Assembly (NCBI RefSeq): GCF_028548475.1
Contig: NZ_JAQQLE010000006.1
Location: 99,327 to 163,326, forward strand
From: Vogesella margarita
Lineage (GTDB): Bacteria > Pseudomonadota > Gammaproteobacteria > Burkholderiales > Chromobacteriaceae
Length of the DNA: 64,000 nt
Reading direction: 5' to 3'
A program made the position numbers and the translations under genes. A model generated the notes under the pieces. The model saw nothing but the letters and a program-made list of their open reading frames with translations. It did not search any database and had not been told where the DNA came from. This document shows positions 17,549 through 25,978 of the stretch, in pieces. Numbering within the stretch: position 1 is the first letter of the stretch; every line of letters starts with the position of its first letter.

Positions 17549-19362
17549 TGCAGTTCGTCAGCAGAAGGTTGCAGGTATGGTTGCAGCAGTGCCAGCCATT
17601 GCCCGGCATCCGGCGGCGCTTGGCCGCACGGGGTCTCGGCCACCACCTCCAGCCGAGAAATGCGGTCGAGCGGCAGCCCAGCCGCCAGCCAGTGACCATT
17701 GCTCACCAGCAGCACGCCCTGCACCCGCTGCTCCAGCAACAGCGCCTGCAGCCGGTGAGCCGCGTCTCCCGTCATCGCCAGCGGCTGGCCGTGCACGTCA
17801 AGACAGAACTCGTCCGTGCAGATAAAGCAGCTGACGCCCTGCGCCGCCCACGCCGCCTGCCGCTGGCGTGCCGTTGCCAGTGCGGCCGCGCCGCCGACGT
17901 AGACCTCGACCGGGATGCGGCCACCAGCAGGCCACAGCTGCCGCAGCATGGCGGGCAGATAGCACCGGTAGCGCGTGCCAGCGCCCAGCTGCGGCGCATG
18001 ATTGACCTCGTTGATTACCGCGCCGTTTTCATGCCACGGACGCCGGATATCCGGCGAAATGATATCCACCCCGGCCATCGCCAGCCCCAGCCGGCGGGCG
18101 GCACGGCAGGCCAGCGCGATGTTGTCCGGATGCACCAGCCCGGTCACATCCTCGTCCAGCGCACCGTCGATATTGCTGGGGATGTCGCGCAGGAAGAGCG
18201 GCGTGCCGGCGGGCGGGATGCTGTGCCAGTCATAGCCCTGCCGGGCGAGGCAAGCGGTCGCGGCCTGATCCTGCGGCAGCGGCGGCAGGCACCACCACAG
18301 CATCTCCTCCTGTCGCCGGTGATTCTCCGCAGCCAGGCAGTGCGCGAGATCATGGTGACCATCGGCAACCAGCGCCGCCGGCCGGCGGCGCATCACGAAC
18401 AGCAGTTCGCCATCCACCACCTGCAGGTGATGGGTATCGCCGGCGACCTGGCGCTCGACAATCACCTCGCCGGCCACGGCTGCCGCCAGCCGGAAGGCCT
18501 GGCGTGCGTCGGCCTCGCTCGCCACGTCGACACTCACCCCCTGCCCGCCCTCGCCGCTTGCCGGCTTGAACACCAGCGGTGCCGCCATGTCGCGCCATGC
18601 CAGCACCGCATCGGCCTCCGTCGCCACCAGCCGCTGCTCCGGCACCGGCATGCCGCCGCTGGCCAGCCAGCGCCGGGTCAACACCTTGTTGCCGCTGACC
18701 TGGATGCCGAGCATCGAATCCGTCTCCAGCCCCCCCTGCTGCAGCCGTCGAGCATGACCGCCCCAGCCGATCTGGTAGCAGCCCTGCCCCAGATGCTGCC
18801 ACGGCAGTTCGGCCACCGTGGCGGCAGCCAGCAGCGACAAGGTGGTGTCGTCAGTCGGATTGTGCCGGCACAACGGCCCGATCAGGGTCGCCTCCAGTTG
18901 CCGGTACAACACTTCGCTGGCGGCAAAGTGGCCGGGGTTGGCGAGATAGCCGCTCAGCACGATGGCGGCGGCTTCGTAACAGCGTGAGACATCCGCCGCC
19001 GGGAAATACGCCACTTGCGCAATCGCCGCCTCAACCTGCCAGCCATCCGCCGCCGCCGGCAGCCGCGTGATCACCCCCGGCGTGAATACCGGGATGCGCG
19101 CCAGCCGCTGCAGCTGTGCGGCCAACTGCAGCACACGCCAGGCCCACTGTGCCACGCGCTGTTCGGCTTCAGACCACAGGGGGTCCATGGCTGCGGGCGT
19201 AACCACCAGCCGGAATGTCGCCGCCAGCCAGCGGTCGGCCGCCTGCCAGTCGGAGTCTGGTACTAGCACCACAGAGCGGAAGCGGAGGGTCTGTACCGGC
19301 TGGGACAGCCCGTAGCGGTAGACCGGCGAACGGGCAGGCTGCAACTCAAGTATGTAGGTCAT
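17545..19362 (-). CDS. Cyanophycin-synthetase-like ATP-grasp protein, first copy
   Basis: 605 residues from the ATG at 19362; this start matches the N-terminus of the paralogue (QPVQTLRFRSV with QPQQVLSIRLG). The same order is seen: N-domain ending GCYQIGWG, ATP-grasp core (SMLGIQVSGNKVLTRRWLAS, LVFKPASGEGGQGVSVDV, GVDIISPDIRRPWHENGAVI, INEVNHAPQLG) and a shortened Mur-ligase-like tail without GKT (GGRIPVEVYVGGAAALATAR). The gene has no visible Shine-Dalgarno and begins directly after a terminator of the autotransporter gene. It probably works with the second copy as a pair or heteromer. Confidence 0.82.
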   Translation of the reverse strand: MTYILELQPARSPVYRYGLSQPVQTLRFRSVVLVPDSDWQAADRWLAATFRLVVTPAAMDPLWSEAEQRVAQWAWRVLQLAAQLQRLARIPVFTPGVITRLPAAADGWQVEAAIAQVAYFPAADVSRCYEAAAIVLSGYLANPGHFAASEVLYRQLEATLIGPLCRHNPTDDTTLSLLAAATVAELPWQHLGQGCYQIGWGGHARRLQQGGLETDSMLGIQVSGNKVLTRRWLASGGMPVPEQRLVATEADAVLAWRDMAAPLVFKPASGEGGQGVSVDVASEADARQAFRLAAAVAGEVIVERQVAGDTHHLQVVDGELLFVMRRRPAALVADGHHDLAHCLAAENHRRQEEMLWWCLPPLPQDQAATACLARQGYDWHSIPPAGTPLFLRDIPSNIDGALDEDVTGLVHPDNIALACRAARRLGLAMAGVDIISPDIRRPWHENGAVINEVNHAPQLGAGTRYRCYLPAMLRQLWPAGGRIPVEVYVGGAAALATARQRQAAWAAQGVSCFICTDEFCLDVHGQPLAMTGDAAHRLQALLLEQRVQGVLLVSNGHWLAAGLPLDRISRLEVVAETPCGQAPPDAGQWLALLQPYLQPSADELQ

Positions 19363-19363
19363 G

Positions 19364-19403
19364 AAAAAAACATAAAAAATGGCAGTGGCGCGCGCCACTG
19401 CCA
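19364..19403 (-). terminator. Rho-independent terminator after autotransporter gene
   Basis: A perfect 24-bp palindrome at 19380-19403 (TGGCAGTGGCGC and complement) followed on the minus strand by TTTTTTATGTTTTTTT. It ends one base before the ATG of the next gene, so that gene depends on read-through or another promoter. Confidence 0.88.
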
Positions 19404-19427
19404 TGGTCAATCATAAAACCGGCTGGC

Positions 19428-21389
19428 TCAGAACATCCAGCGCAGTTTGACCGACACGGTCTGGTTCAGGAAGTCGGTCTTGTACAGCGCATCGTAACGG
19501 CCGGTGATTTCCATGCCGCTGGCGGTTTTGTGGGTCAGGCCGAAGCCGCCACGCACCTGCCACGGGCTGGGTTCCGCACCGTAGGTGACAAACGCCGCAT
19601 TGGGCGCGCCGGCAAAGGCCGACACGATGGACGAGCGCTCGTTGAGAGTATCGTAACCGACACCGAGGTTGGCCTGCAGCTGGGTGCCGTTGCCGAGATC
19701 CTTGTTCAGCTTGCCTTCCAGCGCCAGCACCAGTGCATCCGACGTGCGGCTTTGCACCTGCAGGTTCAGTGCGCCGGCACCGGTTTCGCTGTAGGCCTGA
19801 TCCTTGATCCAGGTGTAGTCGGCACGCAGTGATGGAATGACCGTGGTACTGCTATCCAGCGCATAGCTGCGACCGATACCCAGGCCGGCATGCGCGGTGA
19901 AGCTGTCATAGTCGGAAGAGGCCGTGGACTGGGTGAATGCGATCCGGCGTTCGCCCTGCGAGTTGCCCTGGCCAACGTCCACCTGGAAATTCAGATTGGT
20001 GCGCTCGTCCAGGCTGTAGCTGCCGTAGCCGACCAGCTGATAGACATCCACTTCGCTGCTCTGCTTCGCCACCGTGGACTTGCCGTCGATATCGATATTG
20101 GCATAGGCCAGCGCGCCACCCAGACGCAGCTGCGGCGACAAGGCACCGTCGACCCCGACCGTCAGACCACGGGTGCGCGCATCATAGCCGGCTACGCCGT
20201 CACGGTTTTCCTGCTCCGCCCAAGAGCCGAACGGTTTGACCCACACATAACGGTCGCTAAACGCCTGGTCACCGGCCGACAGACCGGTACTGCCTTCGAT
20301 ACGTGCCTGTACGATCTGGTTGACGCTTGCCAGTGCATCCTGCGTCGCAGTGATAGAAGCGCCGGTATGCAGCGGCAGGGTCTGCGACACCGCGTCGGAC
20401 ACTTCCTGCGCGGTAGCCAGCTGGCCCAGTGCATCGACCACCTCTTGCAGACCGGACGCACCGGAATCCAGCACCTGTGCCGCACCCAGCCCCGGGGTAT
20501 TGCTGTTGTCACGCGCCGCCTGCTCCACCGTCAGTGCGCGCACGGCGTCGATATACAGGGTGTTGGAAACCACTTGCTGCGTGAAGTTGAACAGTGCGCT
20601 GTTGTCGGTGATCTGCGAGAAGGTGCCGGTGAAGGTATTCGTCGCGTGGATGATGCCGAAGGAGTGGAGGCCAGAGCTCAGGCTCAGCCCGCTGTTGGCT
20701 TTCACGTCCACATCCAGTGTGCCATCCAGCTCAACGTTGGCCGCCTGCAGGTAGCTGTAGCTGCCTTCACTGCTGGTCGACACGATGCCTACCCGCAGCG
20801 TGGCACCAGACTCCTGGCTGAAGTCACCACTCAGCACCGCTGAGCCAGCGCTACCGCTGTTACGCAGGTCGTCCCTGTCGACGCCATTCTTGAGCGTCAC
20901 CACGCCGCCGTTCTGGTTGAACAGGTCGGTGGCGACGATGGAGCCGGCGATCTGGCCCTGGTTATAGATACTGATGTCCTGCGCTTCCAGGCCGCCGGCA
21001 CGGTTCACGGCATAGCTCTGCCCCACAATCACGCCACTGCTACGGTTGTAAATCTGGGTGTCAAGACTGCTCGAATCATCCTGCAAGTAGATCGCCGTGC
21101 TACCGGTAATCCGGCCACTGTTGTCAACGGAAGTCGACACTTCGTTGCCAGAATTGATGGTAACGGCAGTGTTGCCGCTCACATCGATGGCACCGGCAGA
21201 GCTAACGGACAGGTCGCTGCATACCGTCGCCGCAGTGGTTGTCTCGGTGGTGACGGAGGTGGTGCAAGGAGTCGCCTGCGCCGAACCGGCGGCCAAGGCA
21301 AAACAGGCGGCGGCGGTGGCCAGCACCAGCAGTTTTTGCTTGCTGCCAGGTTGGCCGCAGGCAGGACGGGTGGAGAATAGGGTAGGCAT
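19428..21389 (-). CDS. Type Va autotransporter with short passenger
   Basis: 653 residues from the ATG at 21389 (TAGGA 7 bases upstream). A long signal peptide (KLLVLATAAACFALAAGSAQA) is followed by a Ser/Thr/Asn/Gly-rich beta-helix-like passenger (about 45-330), with one early Cys pair (TPCTT, TVCSDL), a linker helix (about 330-380) and a C-terminal 12-strand barrel (about 385-653) ending in aromatic Phe (VKLRWMF). The passenger has no recognised protease or lipase motif; surface adhesion or display is the safest reading. It is upstream of the two ATP-grasp genes but ends in its own terminator. Confidence 0.9.
   Translation of the reverse strand: MPTLFSTRPACGQPGSKQKLLVLATAAACFALAAGSAQATPCTTSVTTETTTAATVCSDLSVSSAGAIDVSGNTAVTINSGNEVSTSVDNSGRITGSTAIYLQDDSSSLDTQIYNRSSGVIVGQSYAVNRAGGLEAQDISIYNQGQIAGSIVATDLFNQNGGVVTLKNGVDRDDLRNSGSAGSAVLSGDFSQESGATLRVGIVSTSSEGSYSYLQAANVELDGTLDVDVKANSGLSLSSGLHSFGIIHATNTFTGTFSQITDNSALFNFTQQVVSNTLYIDAVRALTVEQAARDNSNTPGLGAAQVLDSGASGLQEVVDALGQLATAQEVSDAVSQTLPLHTGASITATQDALASVNQIVQARIEGSTGLSAGDQAFSDRYVWVKPFGSWAEQENRDGVAGYDARTRGLTVGVDGALSPQLRLGGALAYANIDIDGKSTVAKQSSEVDVYQLVGYGSYSLDERTNLNFQVDVGQGNSQGERRIAFTQSTASSDYDSFTAHAGLGIGRSYALDSSTTVIPSLRADYTWIKDQAYSETGAGALNLQVQSRTSDALVLALEGKLNKDLGNGTQLQANLGVGYDTLNERSSIVSAFAGAPNAAFVTYGAEPSPWQVRGGFGLTHKTASGMEITGRYDALYKTDFLNQTVSVKLRWMF
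21347..21359 (+). repeat. Dispersed 13-mer, one-mismatch copy (in autotransporter signal region)
   Basis: CAGGTTGGCCGCA, one base off the consensus, inside the signal-peptide coding part. Confidence 0.7.
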
Positions 21390-21632
21390 AGCGATTCCTA
21401 GTCTGGTACGGGTGGCGACATTGTGATTACATAAGGACAACTTGAAAATAAAATGTCATAGCAACGGCCGCCTTATTATCCAGACTGTGGTTTTTCACAC
21501 CCGAAAATCGGGGGCAAAAGGCTGTCAATACAGGCGTTACACCGCCAAGAACCCAAACTGTCGGCACACAGCCCTCACAGCAAAACCGCTGTTATCCAGT
21601 ACATTTTATAAAAAAAACTGAAAAATACCTCG

Positions 21633-22226
21633 ATGCAACAACTCAATCTTGCCCACATGGAGCTGTTTCCGACCCGGGTCTGGTCGGTCAGCCTGTCAGC
21701 CCTGAACGAACACGTGCCGCAATGGACGGCACAGGTCGAATTGTGGCGGCAGCAGCATCCAGTTGCGGAGGGACGCTCCAACCGCATGGGCTGGAACAGT
21801 GCACAGACACTGTTTGACGACCCGCTTTTTCTGCCGCTGACACAGGCGGTACGGAGCGTTTTCGATTTCATCTTCAACGAAATGGGCCCGCCACTGCATC
21901 GCTACCAGCTGAAAGCCTGGGCCAATGTGCATGACGCCGGCGGCTACAACACCTTTCACAATCACGCCGGTGCCCTGCTCAGCGCCTGTTACTACCTGAA
22001 GGTACCCGCCGGCAGCGGACCCATCGTGCTGCGCGACCCGCGCCCCGGCGCGCTGCTGTCACCGTGGCAAGGCAGCCTGCGCCCCAACGCCGGCAGCGAG
22101 ATTTCCATTGCCCCGGAAGCTGGCCAGCTACTGGTGTTTCCCAACTGGCTGGAACATGGCACCGAAGCCCATGCCGGCAGCGAGTCGCGCATCTCCATCC
22201 CGATCAATGCCATCTTGGGCCCTTGA
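21633..22226 (+). CDS. 2OG-Fe(II) oxygenase family protein (TIGR02466-like)
   Basis: 197 residues, a usual length for this family. The core motifs are present: WANVHDAGGYNTFHNHAGAL with the first metal His, SACYYLKVP, GPIVLRDPRPG, and QLLVFPNWLEHGTEAH with the distal His followed by SRISIPINA. This double-stranded beta-helix binds Fe(II) and 2-oxoglutarate and would hydroxylate an unknown substrate in the cytosol. It is transcribed divergently from the autotransporter across about 240 AT-rich bases. The start has no strong Shine-Dalgarno. Association with the ATP-grasp genes is only by proximity. Confidence 0.85.
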   Translation: MQQLNLAHMELFPTRVWSVSLSALNEHVPQWTAQVELWRQQHPVAEGRSNRMGWNSAQTLFDDPLFLPLTQAVRSVFDFIFNEMGPPLHRYQLKAWANVHDAGGYNTFHNHAGALLSACYYLKVPAGSGPIVLRDPRPGALLSPWQGSLRPNAGSEISIAPEAGQLLVFPNWLEHGTEAHAGSESRISIPINAILGP

Positions 22227-22693
22227 GCCGCAGCCGACATTATCGTTTCCGGTATCTCCAAGGCCACATGGGTTCTCACTTAAGCTGGCGACTAGCCTGT
22301 TGCGGCAGATAGCCATCTCGCTTGATGAAGCGTTATCGGATCCGCCAATGCCAAAGCCCACCGGAAATCCGCACCAATATTTGCCCAACGTCGAAGACTG
22401 GCTTGTCCTGCTCGTCAGTACATGAGCCTGTCCGAAAATCACGCCGCGCTACCCAGCAGGATTCGTATCGACGAAAATCCGCACAAGCAGCCTTGGCGTT
22501 GCTCCACATGCGTAGCAACACTTCATGCAAACTAAAAAGCCGACCAAAAGGTCGGCTTTTTAGAAAACCTGACAGCTAGCGCCCAAAAAACACTATTAAA
22601 GATGCATTAGTGATCTGTATCGGCCAGTAGCCAGTAGCAATGTAGAGTACAAATTATCGTTGTTCAGTACACTCAAGCGTTGGAAGTGTCACC
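22227..22693. other. Intergenic region, no gene recognised
   Basis: 467 bases between the oxygenase gene and lipA. An open frame at 22322-22579 gives an Arg/Ser/Lys-rich, unrecognised peptide and is probably not coding. One terminator lies at 22534-22561. The AT-rich segment 22560-22690 would hold nothing but 3' sequence of lipA. It may be a decayed element, but I see no transposase remnant. Confidence 0.5.
22534..22561. terminator. Rho-independent terminator
   Basis: A 12-bp stem (AAAAAGCCGACC and complement) around AAAA, with T residues after it on the plus strand. Confidence 0.85.
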
Positions 22694-23641
22694 TTACACG
22701 CCGGCCTCGTGCGCCTGCACGTCAGCGTGATAGCTGGAACGTACCATGGCGCCGACGGCGGCGTGCTTGAAGCCCATTTCGTAGGCACGGGTTTCGTACT
22801 GCTTGAACACGTCCGGGTGCACGTAGCGCAGCACCGGCAGGTGGCCGTCGGTCGGCTGCAGGTACTGGCCGATGGTGATCATGTCGATATCGTGGGCGCG
22901 CATGTCGGCCATCACTTCGTACACTTCTTCATCGGTTTCGCCGAGGCCGACCATGATGCCGGACTTGGTGCGCACTTCCGGATTGCGCGCCTTGTACTCT
23001 TTCAGCAGCGTCAGCGAGTGCTGGTAGTCGGAGCCGGGACGGGCCTGCTTGTACAGGCGCGGCGCGGTTTCCAGGTTGTGGTTCATCACGTCCGGCGCGG
23101 TGGCGCTGAGGATGTCCAGCGCGATGTCGAGACGGCCGCGGAAGTCCGGCACCAGCACCTCGATCTGGGTGCCCGGCGACTGCTTGCGCACTTCGCTGAT
23201 GCAATCGGCAAAGTGCTGGGCACCGCCGTCACGCAGGTCGTCGCGGTCAACCGAGGTGATCACCACGTAGCGCAGCTTGAGCGCGGCCACGGTTTCGGCG
23301 AGGTGGATCGGCTCCTGCGCGTCCAGCGGGTTCGGACGGCCGTGGCCGACGTCACAGAACGGGCAGCGGCGGGTGCAGATGTCGCCCATGATCATGAAGG
23401 TGGCGGTGCCCTTGCTGAAGCATTCGCCGATGTTCGGGCAGGTCGCCTCTTCACAGACGGTGTGCAGTTTCTGCTCGCGCAGGATCTGCTTGATCTCGTT
23501 GAAACGCTGGCCGTTCGGCAGCTTGGCGCGAATCCACTCCGGCTTTTTGAGCTTTTCGTCCAGCGGCACGATCTTGATCGGAATGCGTGCCGTCTTGTCG
23601 GCGCCCTTGTGTTTTACGCCAACCTGGTTTTCCAGTTTCAT
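22694..23641 (-). CDS. lipA: Lipoyl synthase
   Basis: 315 residues from the ATG at 23641 (AAGGAGACAGC upstream), overlapping the lipB stop (ATGA). The auxiliary cluster motif [12 protein letters not shown] and the radical-SAM motif CTRRCPFCD are intact, as is the C-terminal RSSYHA Ser. It inserts two sulfurs into octanoyl groups on lipoyl domains using S-adenosylmethionine. The upstream extension to 23779 is antisense to lipB and rejected. Part of the ybeD-lipB-lipA operon. Confidence 0.97.
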   Translation of the reverse strand: MKLENQVGVKHKGADKTARIPIKIVPLDEKLKKPEWIRAKLPNGQRFNEIKQILREQKLHTVCEEATCPNIGECFSKGTATFMIMGDICTRRCPFCDVGHGRPNPLDAQEPIHLAETVAALKLRYVVITSVDRDDLRDGGAQHFADCISEVRKQSPGTQIEVLVPDFRGRLDIALDILSATAPDVMNHNLETAPRLYKQARPGSDYQHSLTLLKEYKARNPEVRTKSGIMVGLGETDEEVYEVMADMRAHDIDMITIGQYLQPTDGHLPVLRYVHPDVFKQYETRAYEMGFKHAAVGAMVRSSYHADVQAHEAGV

Positions 23642-24261
23642 GCTGTCTCCTTCATCACCGTCAGGTGTCGCTCCAGCTGCGGCAGCAGCCGTTCGGCGGC
23701 TTGCGCAACGGTCAGCGCAACGCCTTGGTCTTTGATTTGAGTGACCTTGAGGCCGGCATAGCCGCAAGGGTTGATCCACAGGAAGGGCGTCAGGTCCATG
23801 TCCACGTTCAGGCTCAGCCCGTGGTAGACGGCGCCGTTCTTGATGCGCAGGCCCAGTGACGCGATCTTCTCGCCGCCTACATAAACGCCGGGGGCGTTGA
23901 CATCGCCGTAGGCGGCGATACCCAGCTCGCCCAGCATGTCGATGATCGCCTGCTCGATGCGGCGCACCAACTCACGCACGCCGATGCCCATACGCTTGAA
24001 GTCGATCAGCAGGTAGACCACCAGCTGGCCGGGGCCGTGATAGGTGACCTGGCCGCCGCGATCGCACTTCACCACCTCGATGCTGCTGGGCATGATCAGG
24101 TGCTCCGGCTTGCCGGCCAGGCCCAGGGTGTACACCGGAGGGTGCTCGACGCACCACAGCTCGTCCGGCGTCGCCGGCGTGCGGCTGTCGGTAAAGGCCT
24201 GCATGGCCTGCCAGGTCGGCGTGTAGTCGACCAGACCCAGCTGTTTGACGAGGCGGCTCAT
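23638..24261 (-). CDS. lipB: Octanoyltransferase
   Basis: 207 residues. The family motifs [18 protein letters not shown], the catalytic Lys in [11 protein letters not shown] and the catalytic Cys in INPCGYAG are present. It moves octanoyl from acyl carrier protein to lipoyl domains, supplying LipA. The gene starts 3 bases after ybeD and its TGA overlaps the lipA ATG, so the three are translationally linked. Confidence 0.97.
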   Translation of the reverse strand: MSRLVKQLGLVDYTPTWQAMQAFTDSRTPATPDELWCVEHPPVYTLGLAGKPEHLIMPSSIEVVKCDRGGQVTYHGPGQLVVYLLIDFKRMGIGVRELVRRIEQAIIDMLGELGIAAYGDVNAPGVYVGGEKIASLGLRIKNGAVYHGLSLNVDMDLTPFLWINPCGYAGLKVTQIKDQGVALTVAQAAERLLPQLERHLTVMKETA

Positions 24262-24264
24262 GGC

Positions 24265-24534
24265 TTACAGTGCAAACTTGACGAGGGCATGGCTGGATAG
24301 CGCGCGATAGATGTCGTCCAGCTGCTCGCGCGACATCGCGGTCACGGTGACGGTCAGCGACACGTAACGGCCGCTGGAGCTGTCGCGCGCCACGATGTCG
24401 GTGATGTCCAGATCCGGCGCATGCACGCGCACCACTTCGAAAATGGTGGGGTGGAAGTCAGGATGTTTCTCGCCCATCACCTTGATCGGGAAGCGGCACG
24501 GAAACTCCATCAACTCTTTCTGCTCTTCACTCAT
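24265..24534 (-). CDS. ybeD: DUF493 / YbeD family small protein
   Basis: 89 residues, the family's usual length, with FPCRFPIKVMG and the Ser/Thr-rich strand GRYVSLTVTVTA. YbeD has an ACT-like fold and lies before lipB in many proteobacteria; its molecular function is not established. It opens the lip operon here. The hairpin of paired dispersed repeats upstream (24564-24594) separates it from dacA. Confidence 0.93.
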   Translation of the reverse strand: MSEEQKELMEFPCRFPIKVMGEKHPDFHPTIFEVVRVHAPDLDITDIVARDSSSGRYVSLTVTVTAMSREQLDDIYRALSSHALVKFAL

Positions 24535-24563
24535 TGCTCTGTACTCGGCTATTCCTGATGGTC

Positions 24564-24594
24564 AAGGTTGGCCGCAATGGCTGCGGCCAACCTT
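24564..24594. terminator. Inverted pair of dispersed 13-mer between dacA and ybeD
   Basis: Two exact copies, AAGGTTGGCCGCA (24564-24576) and TGCGGCCAACCTT (24582-24594), around a 5-base spacer make a 13-bp stem. It lies 10 bases after the dacA stop on the minus strand and should act as its terminator. Confidence 0.8.
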
Positions 24595-24604
24595 GCGTGG
24601 CGGC

Positions 24605-25747
24605 TTACCAGCCCAGCCACAACTTGATGCTGTCCCACAGACGGCTGAAGAAACCACCCTCTTCCACCGCCTTCAGCGCCTGCACCGGGCGCTCCAGCAG
24701 CACCTTGCCGTCCAGCGACACGGTCAGCTTGCCGACTTCCTGGCCCTGCTTGATCGGCGCGATCACCGGCTGCAGCGTCTTCATCTCCGCCTTCAGGCGG
24801 CTGGTTGCGCCCTTGGCGACGGTCACGTGCACGTCGCGATCAAAACCGATGGCCAGCGTCGAGGCGGCACCCTTGTACACCGGCAGCGTCGAGACGGCTT
24901 GTCCGGCAGTATACAATTTGGGCGTTTCGAAAAACTGCAAGCCGTAGTTGAGCAATTTCGAGCTTTCCACCGCGCGGGCTTCCGGGCTGGCGGTGCCGAC
25001 CACCACCGACAGCACGCGGCGGCCGTCGCGGCGGCTGGAGGCGATCAGGTTGTAGCCGGCGCCCTCGGTATGGCCCGTCTTCATGCCGTCCACGTTCGGA
25101 TCGCGGTACAGCAGCAGGTTGCGGTTAGGCTGGGTGATGTTGTTATAGGTAAACGACTTGATCGAATACGTCGGGTAGTACTGCGGGAAATCATGGATGA
25201 TCGCCGCCGATAGCGTGGCCAGGTCGCGCACCGAGGTGAAGTGCTCGGGGTCCGGCAGGCCGGTGGAATTCTTGAAGTTGGTGGCCTTCATGCCCAGGCG
25301 CTTGGCCTCGGCCGTCATCATCTGCGCGAACACCTGCTCGCTGCCGGCAATGGCTTCGGCCAGCGTCACGCAGGCGTCGTTGCCGGACTGCACGATCATG
25401 CCCTTGATCAGGTTATCGACCGTGACCGGCACTTTCGGGTCGAGGAACATGCGCGAGCCTTCCTGCTTCCAGCCCACCTGCGACACGGTCAGCGTCTGCT
25501 CCAGTGTCAGGCGTTTTTCCTTCAGCGCCTTGAAGGTGAGATAGGCCGTCATCAGCTTGGTCAGCGAGGCGGGTTCGACACGCAGGTCCGGATCGCGGGC
25601 CGCGATGATCTGGCCGCTCTGGAAATCCATCAGGAAATAGGCCTTGCCCGCGATTTCCGGCACCGGCGGCACGAAAGCGGTATTGGCCTGGGCCAGCGTG
25701 GAGAGAGACAGGGCGGCAACAAGCAGTGCAGAGGTAATCTTTTTCAT
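24605..25747 (-). CDS. dacA: D-alanyl-D-alanine carboxypeptidase (PBP5/6 type)
   Basis: 380 residues from the ATG at 25747; an upstream TTG at 25756 is the alternative. A signal peptide (LLVAALSLSTLAQA) precedes the mature enzyme. Penicillin-binding motifs are SLTK, SGN (VQSGNDA) and KTG (MKTGHTEG). A C-terminal beta domain and the amphipathic anchor FFSRLWDSIKLWLGW follow. It trims D-Ala from peptidoglycan pentapeptides on the periplasmic face. The gene is monocistronic, ending in the repeat-pair hairpin. Confidence 0.95.
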   Translation of the reverse strand: MKKITSALLVAALSLSTLAQANTAFVPPVPEIAGKAYFLMDFQSGQIIAARDPDLRVEPASLTKLMTAYLTFKALKEKRLTLEQTLTVSQVGWKQEGSRMFLDPKVPVTVDNLIKGMIVQSGNDACVTLAEAIAGSEQVFAQMMTAEAKRLGMKATNFKNSTGLPDPEHFTSVRDLATLSAAIIHDFPQYYPTYSIKSFTYNNITQPNRNLLLYRDPNVDGMKTGHTEGAGYNLIASSRRDGRRVLSVVVGTASPEARAVESSKLLNYGLQFFETPKLYTAGQAVSTLPVYKGAASTLAIGFDRDVHVTVAKGATSRLKAEMKTLQPVIAPIKQGQEVGKLTVSLDGKVLLERPVQALKAVEEGGFFSRLWDSIKLWLGW

Positions 25748-25794
25748 CAGAGGCAAAACACGATTAGGGTGGGTTCAAGGCAAAGCAGGCGGGG

Positions 25795-25800
25795 ATTATA
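25795..25800 (-). promoter_or_regulatory. Likely -10 element of dacA promoter
   Basis: TATAAT on the minus strand, about 48 bases before the dacA ATG. No good -35 is visible at 17 bases upstream, so this is tentative. Confidence 0.45.
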
Positions 25801-25978
25801 CACCCAAGCCCGCGCTTCATTCGCGCTGCGGTACAGGTTTTTCTATACAAAACAAGCCCGCGCGCCGCGCCGACCGCCGCATTGCAGCAATCTTTGCCTT
25901 ACGGCGCTTTTCGCTGGCACTTGGTTCCTGTTAATCTGGTGATTCATAAAAAAAGACATCATCCGGACACCGATCACC

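Noticed and set aside
22322..22579. 85-residue frame upstream of lipA
   Set aside because: Ends in a terminator hairpin, no ribosome site, no family; possibly decayed DNA.
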